NCBI GenBank assembly: GCA_016721605.1
Contig: JADKHS010000004.1
Location: 61,229-125,228 of the forward strand
Length of the DNA: 64,000 nt
Direction: 5' to 3'
Source of the DNA: Nitrosomonadales bacterium
GTDB lineage: Bacteria; Pseudomonadota; Gammaproteobacteria; Burkholderiales; Gallionellaceae
The position numbers and the translations under genes were made by a program. A model generated the notes under the pieces. That model saw only the letters and a list, made by a program, of their open reading frames with translations, was not told where the DNA came from and did no database searches. Shown here piece after piece: positions 10,309 to 22,131 of this stretch; within the stretch, counting starts at the first letter, position 1, and each line of letters begins with the position of its first letter.

Positions 10309-10338
10309 AATATATATAATAATATTATTATATATATT
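10309..10338. repeat. 30-bp perfect A/T palindrome upstream of the PEP-CTERM gene
   Basis: Fifteen bases (AATATATATAATAAT) are followed directly by their exact reverse complement, with no loop and no G or C. It ends about 24 bases before the probable start codon at 10362, so it overlaps the expected promoter or leader. Confidence 0.6.
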
Positions 10339-10349
10339 GTTATACGATT

Positions 10350-11175
10350 ATGGTGGGGCGAATGTTCAAAATATTGTTTGCGGCGCTGCTTTTGAGCGGT
10401 GCTGCGCTCTCCAGCGCCGCACCGCTAAATGCATGGAATCTTAATCTTGGCGCTGTCGGCGGCACAAATGCGACCCAAATCGGGATAGTTACGCTCAACG
10501 GCTACTCCGAATTAGATCAAACCATTTCCGGAAATTCCGCATTTAGCCAAGACTTACGTTCAGTGGTTCCCTGCAATGGGTGCAATATCAGCAAAGCGGC
10601 GCATTTAACCCGCTCGGCCTGGGACTTCCCTCCGCTTACACGGATTTGTATTTTCGTTTTGATGGGCTGAGCGGCAATTTAGACAATAATGGCAATGCCG
10701 CCTTCAACCCTGGCATTAGGTAATTAAGTTGTATTTGGGCAATGGTGGCAGCTTGATTCCGGGTGCTCAAGCTTTGGAGCTCGCTTCATATAAATTGGCC
10801 AGCGCTTCGACTGCCAGCGACATAGCCAATTACGATGGGTTCGGGCTCAGCCCAATGTTCAATCTTTCGTTCCAGCTCGTATCAGCTTTGACAGGATTAT
10901 TCACCGACAACAATGGCGCGCCAATTCTGCCACTCGCCACTTTTGACGTGGGTATTGACGGATTGCTCGACCTATCGGTTTTAATCAATCCTACCCCGGT
11001 GCCGGGCGGCGTCGGAACCTCAACCAATATCCTGGTCAATGCGGGCCAGATCCGTGCGGTTAATGTGGATCCAACCGCTATTCCAGGACTTACGGTTCCC
11101 GAACCCGCCACAGTAATGCTTATTGCCGATGGACTGGTTGGCATTTTGCGGTTCCGGCGCAGAATCGCTGTTTAA
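10350..11175 (+). CDS. PEP-CTERM sorting-domain protein (frameshifted)
   Basis: Exported protein ending in a PEP-CTERM signal: VPEPATVMLIADGLVGI, a short hydrophobic helix, then the basic end RFRRRIAV. The family is processed by an exosortase and is usually linked to exopolysaccharide or the cell surface. The N-terminus has a signal peptide; the second Met at 10362 (MFKILFAALLLSGAALSSA) is the better start, with GGTGGGG just upstream. Two frame breaks are seen, near 10550 and near 10722. Between them the next frame reads FSGSLQWVQYQQSGAFNPLG, and LYLGNGGSLIPG resumes after. No exosortase gene is in the window. The GIPGLTVPEP-like run-up is typical. Confidence 0.75.
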
Positions 11176-11222
11176 GTCTTGATTTGGTCTTGTGACAGAA
11201 AGGCACCTTGCCGCCGCGCCTG

Positions 11223-11787
11223 TTAAACGGTCTTGCACATAAAGGGAATTGCAATTAAACCCGAAAACACCACCCCACGCCGCGCCGCCATGCTTCTACC
11301 GAGTGTTTCCAGTTGCATATGATCCAGCAGCCTTGCCGCTTGCGGCAATAGCTGCGCATTCTCCAGGGAGATGTGGCGCTCATGCACTTGGATGAAATGC
11401 TCCGCCGATTTAGTGTCCAACTCCGTCGCCTGGCCTTCTGCAATACCAAATAACAAAGGGCGCAATTGCTGCCATGCCGTATCCAGTACTTTGTGCTCGT
11501 CCAGTAAGTGCCATTAATTTGTGTATTTCTGCGTTTGGGGTAGCGAGCAGGCACGGGAATAAATCTTGCTCCTCGTCGTCATGGTGATTCTGCCCGGCGG
11601 TATCGAAATAGCGCAGGATGGCCTGCGCTGCCTGTTGTGCCTGCGCATCGCAGCCATAAGAGGGCAGGTGTTGCAGCAATTTGTGCAGCGTGGCGCACTG
11701 TGCCTGTATCTTGCCATGGCACGCTAACAGCATTTCCAGCGGGTTATCAAAGCTGGGAATGTGTACATCGCCCAATAAGTCACTCAT
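11223..11787 (-). CDS. Hemerythrin HHE-domain protein (frameshifted)
   Basis: Cytoplasmic four-helix protein expected to bind a di-iron centre. Ligand-type motifs in order are ACHGKI, QNHHDDEEQDLFP, DEHKVLDTAW (in the shifted frame) and HFIQVHERHISLEN, the spacing of hemerythrin-like HHE domains. The frame shifts between about 11410 and 11500. Total length of about 185 residues fits. It lies 37 bases from the HPP gene on the same strand. Oxygen, NO or iron-repair sensing are all possible roles; none is shown here. Confidence 0.75.
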
Positions 11788-11823
11788 CGCTGTTCCTTTG
11801 CATTACAAGCAATTACAAATTCG

Positions 11824-12545
11824 TCAGTGCAATGGATTAAGGGTTAATTTACCGCCACGATTACGCGCATGCTTAATGGCCAGTTCGTAGATATCGACCA
11901 GGTCTTCTTCGCTAACGTCGATCACGCCATCCATTTGAGTGAGTGCCCATTCGATATCAGCCTGCTCCAGTTGGACGTGCTTGGGTCGAGTATCTGTTGG
12001 TACTATGGGTGGGGGAGTGTGCCGCACCGGGTAACTTCTGCCAGGCAAAAAGTTGTTGATCAGTAGCGCCAGTACCAAAGAGATGCTGATGTTCGCCAGC
12101 ACGATGCACACTACCCATGGCCAACCCATAGGGTGGAATTGCGCACTGAATAGCACTAACGTGAGCGCCGTGGATGCACCCGGTGGGTGCAGGCAATTCA
12201 GGTAATGCATCAGGAAAATTGCCAGGCCTACGGCACAGCCTGCGGCTAGTAATGGGTCAGTGATGTATTGGCTGCATAACCAACCCGCTAATGTCGAAAT
12301 CAAATGGCCGCCGAGTAACGGCCACGGCTGTGCCATAGGACTATGGGGGCAGCAAAGAGAAGCACAGCGGAGGCTGCTATCGAACCCAGCATGACCAATG
12401 GATAATTGGGCTGTGGCAGATATTTAAGCGCTAATCCCAAAAGCAGGATGGCGATTCCAGCGATCAAGCCGTTGCGTATTTTTTCGGTGACCGGAATGGG
12501 TGCAGTATGTGTCTTAAAAGACAGAATAAACTCTTTAAAATCCAT
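11824..12545 (-). CDS. HPP-family membrane protein (frameshifted)
   Basis: Inner-membrane protein with about five hydrophobic spans and the diagnostic LHPPGAST loop. The N-terminal piece (MDFKEFILSFKTHTAPIPV) and the main piece join if one C is added to the C-run near 12343, giving AAPHSPMAQPWPLLGGHL. The soluble C-terminal tail of about 65 residues follows the last membrane span. Some HPP proteins are linked to nitrite transport in plants; bacterial roles are mostly unknown. It precedes the hemerythrin gene on the same strand. Confidence 0.8.
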
Positions 12546-12618
12546 GGCGTCTGATTTTTCTTCTAGCTAATTATAAAGCATGATTTGTCATGCACTGAAC
12601 TCAATAGGAATGCTGAAC

Positions 12619-13456
12619 CTAGTTGTCAAACAAATTTACCAAGCCATCCAGCCCTACAAAATTAAACGCATAACTGGCCTGCGCGAGCACTACCGGTTTA
12701 GCGTGATAGGCGATACTGACACCGGCTTGCGCCATCATCTTGAGATCGTTGGCGCCGTCGCCCAGAGCAATAACCTGCTCCGCCTTAAGTTTCAATTCAT
12801 CGCGGATAGCGCACTAACCAATCAGCTTTGCCTTGTGCGTCGAGGAGGCGCCCGAGTACTTTACCCAGTAAGTTTGCCGTTTATGATTTCCAGCGTATTG
12901 GCATGCGCGTAATCGAGACCTAGGCGTTGTTTTAAGCGTTCGGCAAAAAGATAAAGCCACCGGACACGAGCATGGTCTTGATACCGTATTTTTTCAGTGT
13001 GGACAACATGATTTCGGCACCCTGATTGAGCCGCAAGCGTTCGTCATACACGCGCTGCAATGCACTTTCTTCCAGTCCATCCAGCAACGCCACACGGCGA
13101 CGCAGGCTCTCACTGAAATCAATCTCGCCGCGCATGGCGGCTTCGGTGATGGCCGCTACCTGGGGTTTAATATGGATCATGTCGGCGATCTCATCGATAC
13201 ATTCTATGGAGATGAGGGTGGAATCCATGTCCATCACGACCAGACCAAAATCTGATAAATGCTGGCTTGGACGGACAAAGCCATAGTCGAGGTGGTGTTC
13301 GTAACAATAGGCAGCAACTCCATCATGCGGCTTTGCATCATACAGTCGGTAGGCGTGTGCTGAAATCTGTTCAATATGGGATGCGGTGGTCAATCCGGCA
13401 AGGCGCTTCAGGTGAACAGGGGCGATGTCTTGGACGCTTTGAATAATGCAGTTCAT
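12619..13456 (-). CDS. serB: Phosphoserine phosphatase (frameshifted)
   Basis: Last step of serine synthesis, hydrolysing O-phosphoserine. HAD motif I is DMDSTLISIECIDEIAD (nucleophile Asp), motif II is MLVSGGF and motif III is ALGDGANDLKMMAQAGVS. An N-terminal ACT-like region precedes the HAD core. Three indels break the C-terminal third: near 12945 (T-run one short), near 12868 (extra G) and near 12815 (extra C). With these corrected the protein runs to GLVNLFDN and a stop at 12619-12621, about 279 residues. Three errors of both signs in 350 bases within otherwise perfectly conserved sequence suggest read error. Confidence 0.85.
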
Positions 13457-13501
13457 GTGTTGTGTAGAGTTTTATTTAGGCGCGATGAGAAATGGCGGCC
13501 T

Positions 13502-13527
13502 GTCATTCCCTCAAAGGCGGGAATGAC
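13502..13527. repeat. GTCATTCCC inverted repeat between serB and mfd
   Basis: A nine-base perfect arm pair GTCATTCCC/GGGAATGAC with an eight-base loop. It lies upstream of serB and downstream of mfd, both on the minus strand, so it could end mfd transcripts. A related ATTCCCG hairpin is found at 50332-50355. Confidence 0.55.
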
Positions 13528-13552
13528 AATGGTTGCAACGAAGTTTAACGAT

Positions 13553-16500
13553 TCACGATAGCTCATTAAAAAAATTCTTGATCGCCAACACACGCTGGCC
13601 GACATCACCGTATTTTAATTCAATTTTCAGTTTGTCCTGACCACTCAGTTTGTACTGGCGCTTGCTCTGGATGAGCGTGATGATGCGCATCGGATCGATG
13701 GGTGGATTTGGCATGAACTGAATTTGAATTACCTCGCTGGAAGCATCGACCTTGATGATGCCGTACTGCTTGGCGGCAATGCGCAAACGGTGGCAATCAA
13801 GTAATGTTTGGGCAGGTGGCGGCAGCAGGCCGAAGCGGTCTATCAGCTCCTGATGCATGTCGTCCAGCTCCCCTGATGTGGTGCAGTTAGCCAGACGTTT
13901 GTACAGCACCAGTCGCTGGTGTATGTCGCCGCAGTAATCGTTGGGCAGCAAGGCGGGGGTATGCAGGTTAATCTCGGTGGCGACCCCAAGCGGGTGGGCC
14001 ATATCCGGTTCATGGCCCAGTCTTAGCGAGGTAATAGCCGCGTTGAGCATGTCCGTGTAGAGCGAAAAACCAATTTCGTGCATCTCTCCGCTTTGTGATT
14101 CGCCCAGTACCTCGCCCGCGCCGCGAATTTCCAGATCATGCATTGCAAGATAGAAACCGCTTCCCAGTTGCTCCATGGCCTGGATTGCTTCCAACCTTTT
14201 CTTCGCTTGTGCGGTAAGCCCTTCCATATTGTCTACCAATAAATAAGCATACGCTTGGTGGTGCGAGCGCCCAACCCGGCCGCGCAACTGATGTAGTTGC
14301 GCTAACCCAAAACGGTCCGCGCGGTTCATGATGATGGTATTGGCACTGGGTACGTCGATGCCGGTTTCAATGATAGTGGTGCACAGCAGCACATTGAAGC
14401 GTTGTTGGTAAAAATCACGCATGACCGCTTCCAAGTCGCGTTCTCCCATTTGGCCGTGCGCTATGCGAATACGTGCTTCGGGCAATAAAGCCTCCAGTTT
14501 TTCCGCCATATTGGCGATGGTATCTACCTCGTTATGCAGGAAATAGACTTGTCCGCCGCGTTTTAGTTCGCGCAGCACCGCTTCACGGATAACACCCGGG
14601 CTGTAGTTGCTGACGAAGGTCTTAATCGACAAACGGCGCTGCGGCGCAGTGGCAATTACCGAAAAATCGCGTAGTCCTTCCAAAGACATTGCCAACGTGC
14701 GAGGGATAGGCGTGGCGGTCAGGGTGAGCACGTCAACTTCGGCGCGGAGCGCCTTGAGGCGCTCCTTTTGCTGCACGCCAAAACGGTGTTCTTCGTCGAT
14801 GATGATTAATCCAAGATTATTGAATTTAATACCCTTCTGGATTAGCTTGTGCGTACCGATGATGATGTCAAGTTTGCCCTCTTCCATGTCTTTTAACGCT
14901 TGAGTCTGTTCCTTGGCAGAGCGGAAGCGCGATAGCTCCCCAATTTTGACGGGCCAGTCGGCAAAACGATTGCTGAAGTTCTGGAAATGCTGTTCTGTTA
15001 GCAGCGTAGTGGGTACCAACACTGCTACTTGTTTACCATCCATCGCCGCAATAAAGGCTGCGCGTAGAGCGACTTCCGTTTTACCAAAACCCACATCGCC
15101 ACAAATTAACCGATCCATAGGCTTGTTGCTTTGCAAATCATTAACCACGGCCTTGATGGCGGCGGCCTGGTCCGGAGTTTCTTCAAAGCCAAAACCGGCG
15201 GCGAACGCTTCATAATCGTGTTGCGACAGTTTGAATTGGTGGCCTTTGCGCGTGGCGCGCTGGGCATACAAATTGAGTAATTCGGCAGCAGTATCGCGCA
15301 CCTGCTGCATGGCGCGGCGTTTGGCCTTGTCCCAAGTGCCGCTACCTAGTTTATGCAACGGTGCGGTTTCTGGGGCTCCGCCACTGTAACGGCTGATTAC
15401 ATGTAGCTGCGCCACTGGAACATACAATTTATCCCCACCGGCATACTCCAGCAATAAAAATTCGTTCTCGCCTTCGCCGAGATCAAGGTTTATTAGGCCA
15501 TGATACCGCGCGATGCCATGCTGTTCATGCACCACAGGATCGCCCGGCTTGAGCTCGGACAGGTCGCGCAGCATCCCTTCCACATTGCTTTTCTTTGTGG
15601 TGCGCGCAATTCGGCTGCGTGGCTGCGCGGCATACAACTCACTTTCTGTGATAATTGCCAATTGTTCATCTTGCAGCATGAAACCATTCTGTAGCGCCCC
15701 TACGGCAAGCATGAAGTGATCGTTACCGGTGAGAAATTGCGCATAGTTCTCACACAGTGCAGGTGTCAGGGCGTATTCGCGCAAATACTCGGCCATTATT
15801 TCGCGCCGTCCCAAACTGTCGGCGAGCAGCAATACCCGGCCAGCATAATCGTGCAGAAAGCTCTGGAGTGCATATGTCGGAATGTCGGCGCGCCGATTTA
15901 CCGCGATGTCGGGCAATTTTTTGGTAGCGCAAGAAGTAAGAGTTTTATGAGTCCTTTCTTCTTGAAAGAGCGTAGAGGGAGCCTCTTCTACGCATTCTTT
16001 CTGCCCGGAATTATCAATTCGTGAAGAAGAGTGGATATCTGCGATGAGGTCGAACCGTTTAAAATTTTTCGCAGCAATAAAGAAGCTTTCTGCGTTCAGA
16101 AACAGTTCGTGCGGTTCCAGCAAGGGGCGTTGCGGGTCACCGCGAAGCAGGTTGTAGCGCGACTGCGCATCCTTCGCAAAAGTGGCAATGGCAGCATCCA
16201 CATTGTGATGCATGCACAGCGTGGCACGCGCAGGCAAATAATCAAACAATGTGGCAGTACGTTCGAAAAATAATGGCAGGTAATATTCGATCCCTGCGGG
16301 CGCGATGCCACGGCTCACGCCTTTGTAAACACTTGCTTTGGATGGATCGCCTTCGAAACGATCGCGGAAATTTTGACGAAAACGTGCCTGCCCGGCCTCA
16401 TCCAGCGGAAACTCCCGCGCCGGTAACAGGCGAATTTCCCGCACCGGATAGATGGTGCGCTGGGTATCCACATCGAAGGTTGCGATAGTATCAATTTCGT

Positions 16501-17037
16501 CATCAAACAGGTCGATGCGGTAAGGCACACTACTGCCCATCGGAAAAGGTCAATCAAACCACCCCGCACGCAGTATTCGCCCGGTGTCAGCACCTGCTGA
16601 ACATGGGTATAACCGGCCAATGTCATTTGTTCACGCAACTTGGCAATGTCCAGTTTCTCGCCGCACTTAAGAAAGAAGGTGAACGCAGCCAGATATTCCA
16701 CTGGTGACAACGGATATAGCGCAGTGGTTATCGGGACGACGATCACATCACATGACTGGCTGCGAATGTGATGTAGCGTAGCAAGTCGCTCAGAGATGAG
16801 ATCCTGATGCGGCGAGAAGTGGTCATAAGGCAGTGTCTCCCAATCCGGCAGTAGATGTACACGCAGCTCCGGGGAAAAAAACGGAATTTCTTCCACCAGC
16901 CGTTGCGCTTCCAGCGCGCTGGCGGCAATTACCACCAGCGGTATATGTAGTTTGGCATATTGCGCTAGTGCCAAGGCATCAGACGAACCATACAGATGGG
17001 TGTAACGTGGACGGGGGTGTGAAGAAGAAAACAGCAT
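13553..17037 (-). CDS. mfd: Transcription-repair coupling factor (one frameshift)
   Basis: ATP-dependent translocase that removes stalled RNA polymerase and recruits UvrA. The N-terminal UvrB-like region (17037 to about 16540) breaks at IDLF; adding one T to the T-run near 16542 gives IDLFPMGSSVPYRIDLFDDE and restores a protein of about 1,160 residues, the normal length. The polymerase-interaction region precedes the helicase core, with Walker A GDVGFGKTEVA, DEEHRFGVQQKE, LTATPIPRTLAMS and QLRGRVGRS. The C-terminal TRCF domain follows. All conserved blocks are intact, so function is likely if the single base is an error. Confidence 0.93.
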
Positions 17038-17333
17038 GGGGAAATAAGGTACAGCTAAGTTTCAGGGTGTGACATTATATAAGGGAAGCCCCACATTTGT
17101 TTCATTGCCATCCACCATGTTTTTCTACTATGGCTATAACGCGCAACCTGTGAGATCGGTGGATCTTTATCAGCTTAGCCTTAAGCATAATTTGACCAAA
17201 TCAATAGTCAAGTACGATGCCGGCACGATTACAAATAATGGCTGAACTTCCCACCCCTGTTCAACGTTTCATGGAGTCAAAGAGACTTAGGCAGGCAATT
17301 GTTTGTTTCCTTCAAAACTCCAAATATGCTGTT

Positions 17334-18344
17334 CTAATCACAGCTTGTGTAATTGTTTTTTTTGCAATCGTGTGCCAGTTTTTGCGCTTCAGCGATTTGG
17401 GCTGGTGTCATGCGTTGAGCTACTTTATCGCGATTTTCTTGTGCGTCTTTTTGACGACTTGCCGCAAGACTGAACCACATGTGCGCGCGCACATAATCTT
17501 GCGTCACGCCTTGACCGAGGTCATACCTTAAACCAAGACTATTTTGTGCGGCGGCGTCGCCTCGCTTGGCGGCCAAGCGAAACCATTTGACCGCTTCCTG
17601 ATCGTCCTGCGTGGCACCCTGTTTATTGGCATAGTTTAAGCCGAGGTAGTATTGCGCTTTTGTATGCCCCTGTTCGGCCGCCAAGCGAAACCATTTAATC
17701 GCCTCTTGATCGTTTTGTGTAACGCCTTGGCCGTTGCCGTAGCTTACACCAAGATTAAATTGGGCTTGTGCATACCCTTGTTTAGCCGCCAAGTGAAACC
17801 ATTTCACGGCTTCCGGGTAGTTTTGCGCTACAATTTTTCCATCAAGATAAATTACGCCAAGGTTGTATTGTGCGATTACATCACCTTGTTCGGCAGCCAG
17901 CCGAAACCACTTTATCGCTTCCTCAAAGTTTTGCATGGTGCCCTGCCCGTTGGCATAGCTTATGCCAAGGCTAAACTGTGCTTTTGCATGTCCCTGTTCG
18001 GCAGCTGAACGAAACCATTTAACCGCTTCCTGATAGTCCTGCGTAACGCCTTGGCCATTGCCAAAACTTAAGCCAAGGTTAAATTGTGCATTTGCATACC
18101 CTTGCTTAGCAGCCAGGCGAAACCACTTTACGGCTTCTTGAGTGTCTTGTGTAACGCCATCCCCTTGGAGAAACATTTCACCAAGGCTGTATTGTGCCGT
18201 TGCATCACCTTGCTCGGCAGCCAAGCGCACAGCCTCTTTAACTTGCACATATTTTCCTTCCACCTTCACCTCATCTGAATGTGCTCGGGCCAGGCTACTA
18301 CTCGTTGCCAAGATTACTGCTAAATAAAAAAACCATTTTTTCAT
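17334..18344 (-). CDS. Secreted Sel1-repeat protein
   Basis: Intact 336-residue protein with a signal peptide (MKKWFFYLAVILATSSSLARA). It has seven nearly identical 36-residue Sel1-like repeats of the form EAVKWFRLAAEQGxAxAQYNLGxxYxNGQGVTQD. The repeats show as a 108-base periodicity in DNA, so copy number may vary between strains. A C-terminal AHMWFSLAASRQ capping unit and a basic Lys-rich tail with two cysteines follow. Sel1 repeats bind proteins; the partner here is unknown. A plus-strand open frame across its 3' end is a shadow. Confidence 0.85.
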   Translation of the reverse strand: MKKWFFYLAVILATSSSLARAHSDEVKVEGKYVQVKEAVRLAAEQGDATAQYSLGEMFLQGDGVTQDTQEAVKWFRLAAKQGYANAQFNLGLSFGNGQGVTQDYQEAVKWFRSAAEQGHAKAQFSLGISYANGQGTMQNFEEAIKWFRLAAEQGDVIAQYNLGVIYLDGKIVAQNYPEAVKWFHLAAKQGYAQAQFNLGVSYGNGQGVTQNDQEAIKWFRLAAEQGHTKAQYYLGLNYANKQGATQDDQEAVKWFRLAAKRGDAAAQNSLGLRYDLGQGVTQDYVRAHMWFSLAASRQKDAQENRDKVAQRMTPAQIAEAQKLAHDCKKNNYTSCD

Positions 18345-18875
18345 TCATTTCTCCAGGAAAACAACTACTTTATATTTTGTATGAAAACCATGCCCTACTG
18401 TCTATACCGCACAACGTCAGGCAGTTAAGCAGCCTCATCACGTCTGAATATCGCTTATTTCAATCATTATAATGGCATTCAACACGCGCCTGCACTCGCA
18501 GGTGCAGACCGCTTAAGGCAAAGCTGAACACCGTTGCTTTCTTCAAAATCAAAAACGGTACTTCACTGATGTCAGCAAACAATTGTTTACCTGTTTCTTC
18601 TTCGCCGGAATATGACAGAATTTCAGTAGCGTGGCGTCGTCAGATATGGCTCCGCATCCAAGATTTGCTGTTTTATTGCGGCCTACCATGTTTGTCATCT
18701 ATTATGTTTAACGTGCTTCATAACGGCATTGTGTTTGCTAAATCAGCGTTACCTTTAGCGCAGATCAATTTGGCTGGGTGACGAATGTTTTGTTGCGTCC
18801 CTGAAATTGAATTCGCGTCAGAAGCTATGCGCGCTGGTTAACTATTTTTCACAATCTGTAGCGTGCTTAGAAAGA
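18345..18875. other. Intergenic segment before the GGDEF/EAL gene
   Basis: Divergent intergenic region between the Sel1 gene and the sensor gene. Open frames here are short and show no recognisable protein. AT-rich near the Sel1 start, where its promoter should lie. Confidence 0.4.
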
Positions 18876-21800
18876 ATGGCCATAATGACAACTTTCAAGA
18901 ACAACTTGCCCCGATTTTCACGCCATCTTTGGCTAACGTTGGGCACGTTCGTTGTTTTCGCTGCAACCTTTGCCGTTTATGTTTGGGCAGAAAAGGAGGT
19001 CGATCGCATTAACGAATTGCGGCAGCATTCGTTAATGCTGGCTGACGAATTACGCCAGTCGTCTGATGACCTTACACGCATGGTTCGCACCTATGTGGTG
19101 ACCGGAGACCCCATCTACAAGCAGCATTATCAGGAAATTCTCGACATCCAAGATGGCAGGAAACCCCGTCCGGTCGGCTATCAGAACATCTACTGGGATA
19201 TTGTGCTAGGCGACGACCTACGTCCACAGTCGCCGGGATTGGCGGTTCCCCTGCTGGAGTTGATGCGGGGGGCGGGTTTTACTAAAGAAGAATTCGCCAA
19301 ACTGGCGGAAGCAAAAACTAACTCGGATACGCTCACGCGCACCGAATTTGCCGCAATGGAACTGATCGAATCAACCAGCCCGCTGATTGAAACCAACCGT
19401 GCCGAAGCAATTTTTAAATTGCATGACGCGGCTTACCATCAAGCCAAGGCCAGCGTTATGCGGCCGATCAGCCAGTTTCAAAGAATGGCGGATCAGCGAA
19501 CGTTGGGGGCTGTCCATACAGCTGAAGTCCGCGCCACATTAATTCGTGCAGCCTTCATTCTGTTAGGCTTGCTGTTAGCATTTTTACTATGGAAATCGCA
19601 ACGGAATTTGTATGCGACGCTGGGGGGCTCCGTAAGCGAGCTGCATACGCGCATCGCCCATCTTGGCAGTGGCAATTTTTCATCCGTCATTTCAGTCGCC
19701 AAAGGCATGGAAAATAGTGTGCTAGATTGGTTATCGGAAACACAGATGAATCTGGCCAGAATCGACGCCCAGCGCAAGGAAGCCGAAGCAACAAATCAAC
19801 GCTTGACCAAGCTTTACGCTGCGTTGAGCAAATGTAACCAAGCCATCGTGCGTTGCACTAGCGAGGCGGAATTGTTCGAGCAAGTCTGCCGCGCTGTAGT
19901 AAATTTCGGCGGTATGGATATGGCATGGATAGGTGCGCTTGAAGAGCATGGCAAAGAGATAAAGCCGATCGCATCCTTTGGCAGTGGTGTGGAATATCTG
20001 AAAGGGCTGCAGATTCCTGTGGCCGCCAATGAACCATACGGACGTGGACCGACCAGCTCGGCATTCCGTGAGAACTTGCCATTTTGGTGTCAAAATTTTC
20101 AGCATGACCCCGTCACCACGCTGTGGCATAAGCACGGCGCACGGTTTGGGTGGGCGTCATCCGCCGCACTTCCGCTACATCGTAATGGAGCAGTCAGCGG
20201 GGTTTTAACCCTCTATACCGATGTGGACAACGCCTTCGATGAAAATGTGCGTAATTTGCTGGTGGGAATGGCGATGGACATAGACTATGCGCTAAAAAGC
20301 TTTGAGCACGAGGCGCAGCGTAAGCGGGCAGAAGAAGCATTGCGGAAGAGCGAACAACGCTTGCGCACCATCATCGAGACAGAACCGGAATGCATAATGG
20401 TCATAGGCGATGGCGGTGGAATTATGGAAATGAACGCTACCGGTCTTGCTATGCTCGAGGCAGACTCCCTAGAGGAGGTGCAACAGCATAATCTCGTAGA
20501 CTTTATTCTTTCCGAATATAAAGATTCCTTTATTGCCACACACAAGCGCGTAATGAGTGGAGAAAGTTGTATTTTTGAGTTCGAAATCAAAGGGATTAAG
20601 GGGGCTCAGCACTGGCTTGAAACCCATGCCGCACCGCTCAGTGATGCGGCCGAAAAATCACGATGTTGCTTGGTATTACCAGGGACATTACCGCGCGCAA
20701 GGAAGCCGAGAAACGTATTCAATACCTGGCACATTTCGACGCACTCACAGGACTTCCAAACCGTGTCCAACTGAACAACCACGCCAAATACGTCATTAGT
20801 TTGGCGCAGCGGAGTCGAGTGCCAGTGACATTAATGTTCCTCGATCTCGACCACTTCAAGGATATTAACTATACGCTCGGCCACAGTGTCGGTGATGCGT
20901 TGCTAGTCGAATTGGCTAAACGGCTACGCTTGGTGCTACGCGAGGAAGATATGGTGTCGCGCCTTGGTGGGGACGAATTTATTTTCTTGTTGTATGGCGT
21001 CGATGCACAGGAAGCGCCTCATGTAGCGCAGAAACTGCTGGACGTCATCGCCGAACCCTGCCAGATAGAACAGTATGATCTGAACGTAACCGGCTCGATC
21101 GGTATTGCACTTTATCCGGGTGACGGCGTAGATCTGGAGACGCTTTCCAAGAGTGCCGACTCCGCCATGTATCGCGCCAAGCACGAAGGCCGTCATGGTT
21201 ACAGTTTCTTTACGGCAGAAATGCAAATTCGTTCGGCACGTCACCTGACATTGGTCAACGCATTGCGTCAAGCGATTGAACGCGATCAAATGCAGATTTA
21301 CTATCAGCCGCAGGTATCCGTGCGTGATGGTCGCATCGTCGGGGCAGAAGCTTTGCTACACTGGTCACATCCCGTGTTAGGTTCAGTTTCACCAACAGAA
21401 TTTATCCCCTCCGCAGAGGAAAGTGGGCTGATCCTACCAATTGGAGAGTGGGTGCTGAGGCATGCCATACGGCAAGCAAAATCCTGGATGCAAAATGGCC
21501 TTGCCCCACTGGTTATGGCGGTGAATCTTTCCGTAGTTCAGTTCCGCCATCCTGACCTGCCCAATCTGATCACGCGCATCCTCGACGAAGAGGGCTTACT
21601 GCCGGAATATCTGGAGCTGGAGCTGACCGAGGGTGTAGCGATGCACGATCCGCAGAAGGCAATCGCCGTAATGAACAAACTGCACGAGCGCGGCGTGCGT
21701 ATGTCGATCGATGATTTTGGTACCGGTTTTTCATCGCTAAGCCACCTGAAGAAATTTAAGGTATACAAACTCAAAATTGACCAATCTTTTGTGCGTGACA

Positions 21801-22009
21801 TCAGTAGCGATCCAGAAGACAGGGCTATCGTTGGAGCCATTATCAACATGGCGAAAAGCCTTGGACTACAAACCATCGCTGAAGGAGTAGAAACAGTGGG
21901 GCAGCTGACATTCCTACGGGAACAGGGTTGCGATGAGTTGCAGGGTTATTATTATTGCAAGCCACTGTTGGCCGACCAGTTCGAGGAGTTTGCTCGGTCA
22001 AAGGTCTGA
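18876..22009 (+). CDS. Membrane sensor with GAF, PAS, GGDEF and EAL domains (one frameshift)
   Basis: Cyclic-di-GMP turnover protein. After ATG 18876 the order is: a membrane span (LTLGTFVVFAATFAVYVWA), a periplasmic sensor region of about 190 residues, a second span (LIRAAFILLGLLLAFLLW), a HAMP-like linker, a GAF domain (from KLYAALSKCNQAIVRC), a PAS domain (RTIIETEPECIMVIGDG), GGDEF (SRLGGDEFIFLL, intact signature) and EAL (EALLHWSHP; DDFGTGFSSLSHL). The frame breaks near 20660; the piece reading MLLGITRDITARKEAEKRIQ continues the PAS-to-GGDEF linker, so about one base is lost. Both catalytic signatures look near-canonical; EALLHW replaces the usual EALLRW. Confidence 0.85.
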
Positions 22010-22131
22010 TAGCCTTAAACTTAGCTTACGTTTATTACCTTTATGATCTTCTTCTATAGACTTATGAACTCGTCTATAAGGGAACGACGTTGAAGTAGTT
22101 GAATCGTGCGTGTTCCACACGACTCTTTGAT

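Noticed and set aside
17217..17531. 104-codon plus-strand frame with a hydrophobic stretch
   Set aside because: Most of it is antisense to the intact Sel1 gene; no family resemblance or ribosome site.
17334..18344. 108-base periodic repeats considered as a CRISPR or tandem DNA array
   Set aside because: The period is 36 codons in an open reading frame with Sel1 consensus; it is protein repetition.
18569..18781. 70-codon plus-strand frame before the GGDEF/EAL gene
   Set aside because: No recognisable domain, signal or start context; treated as intergenic.
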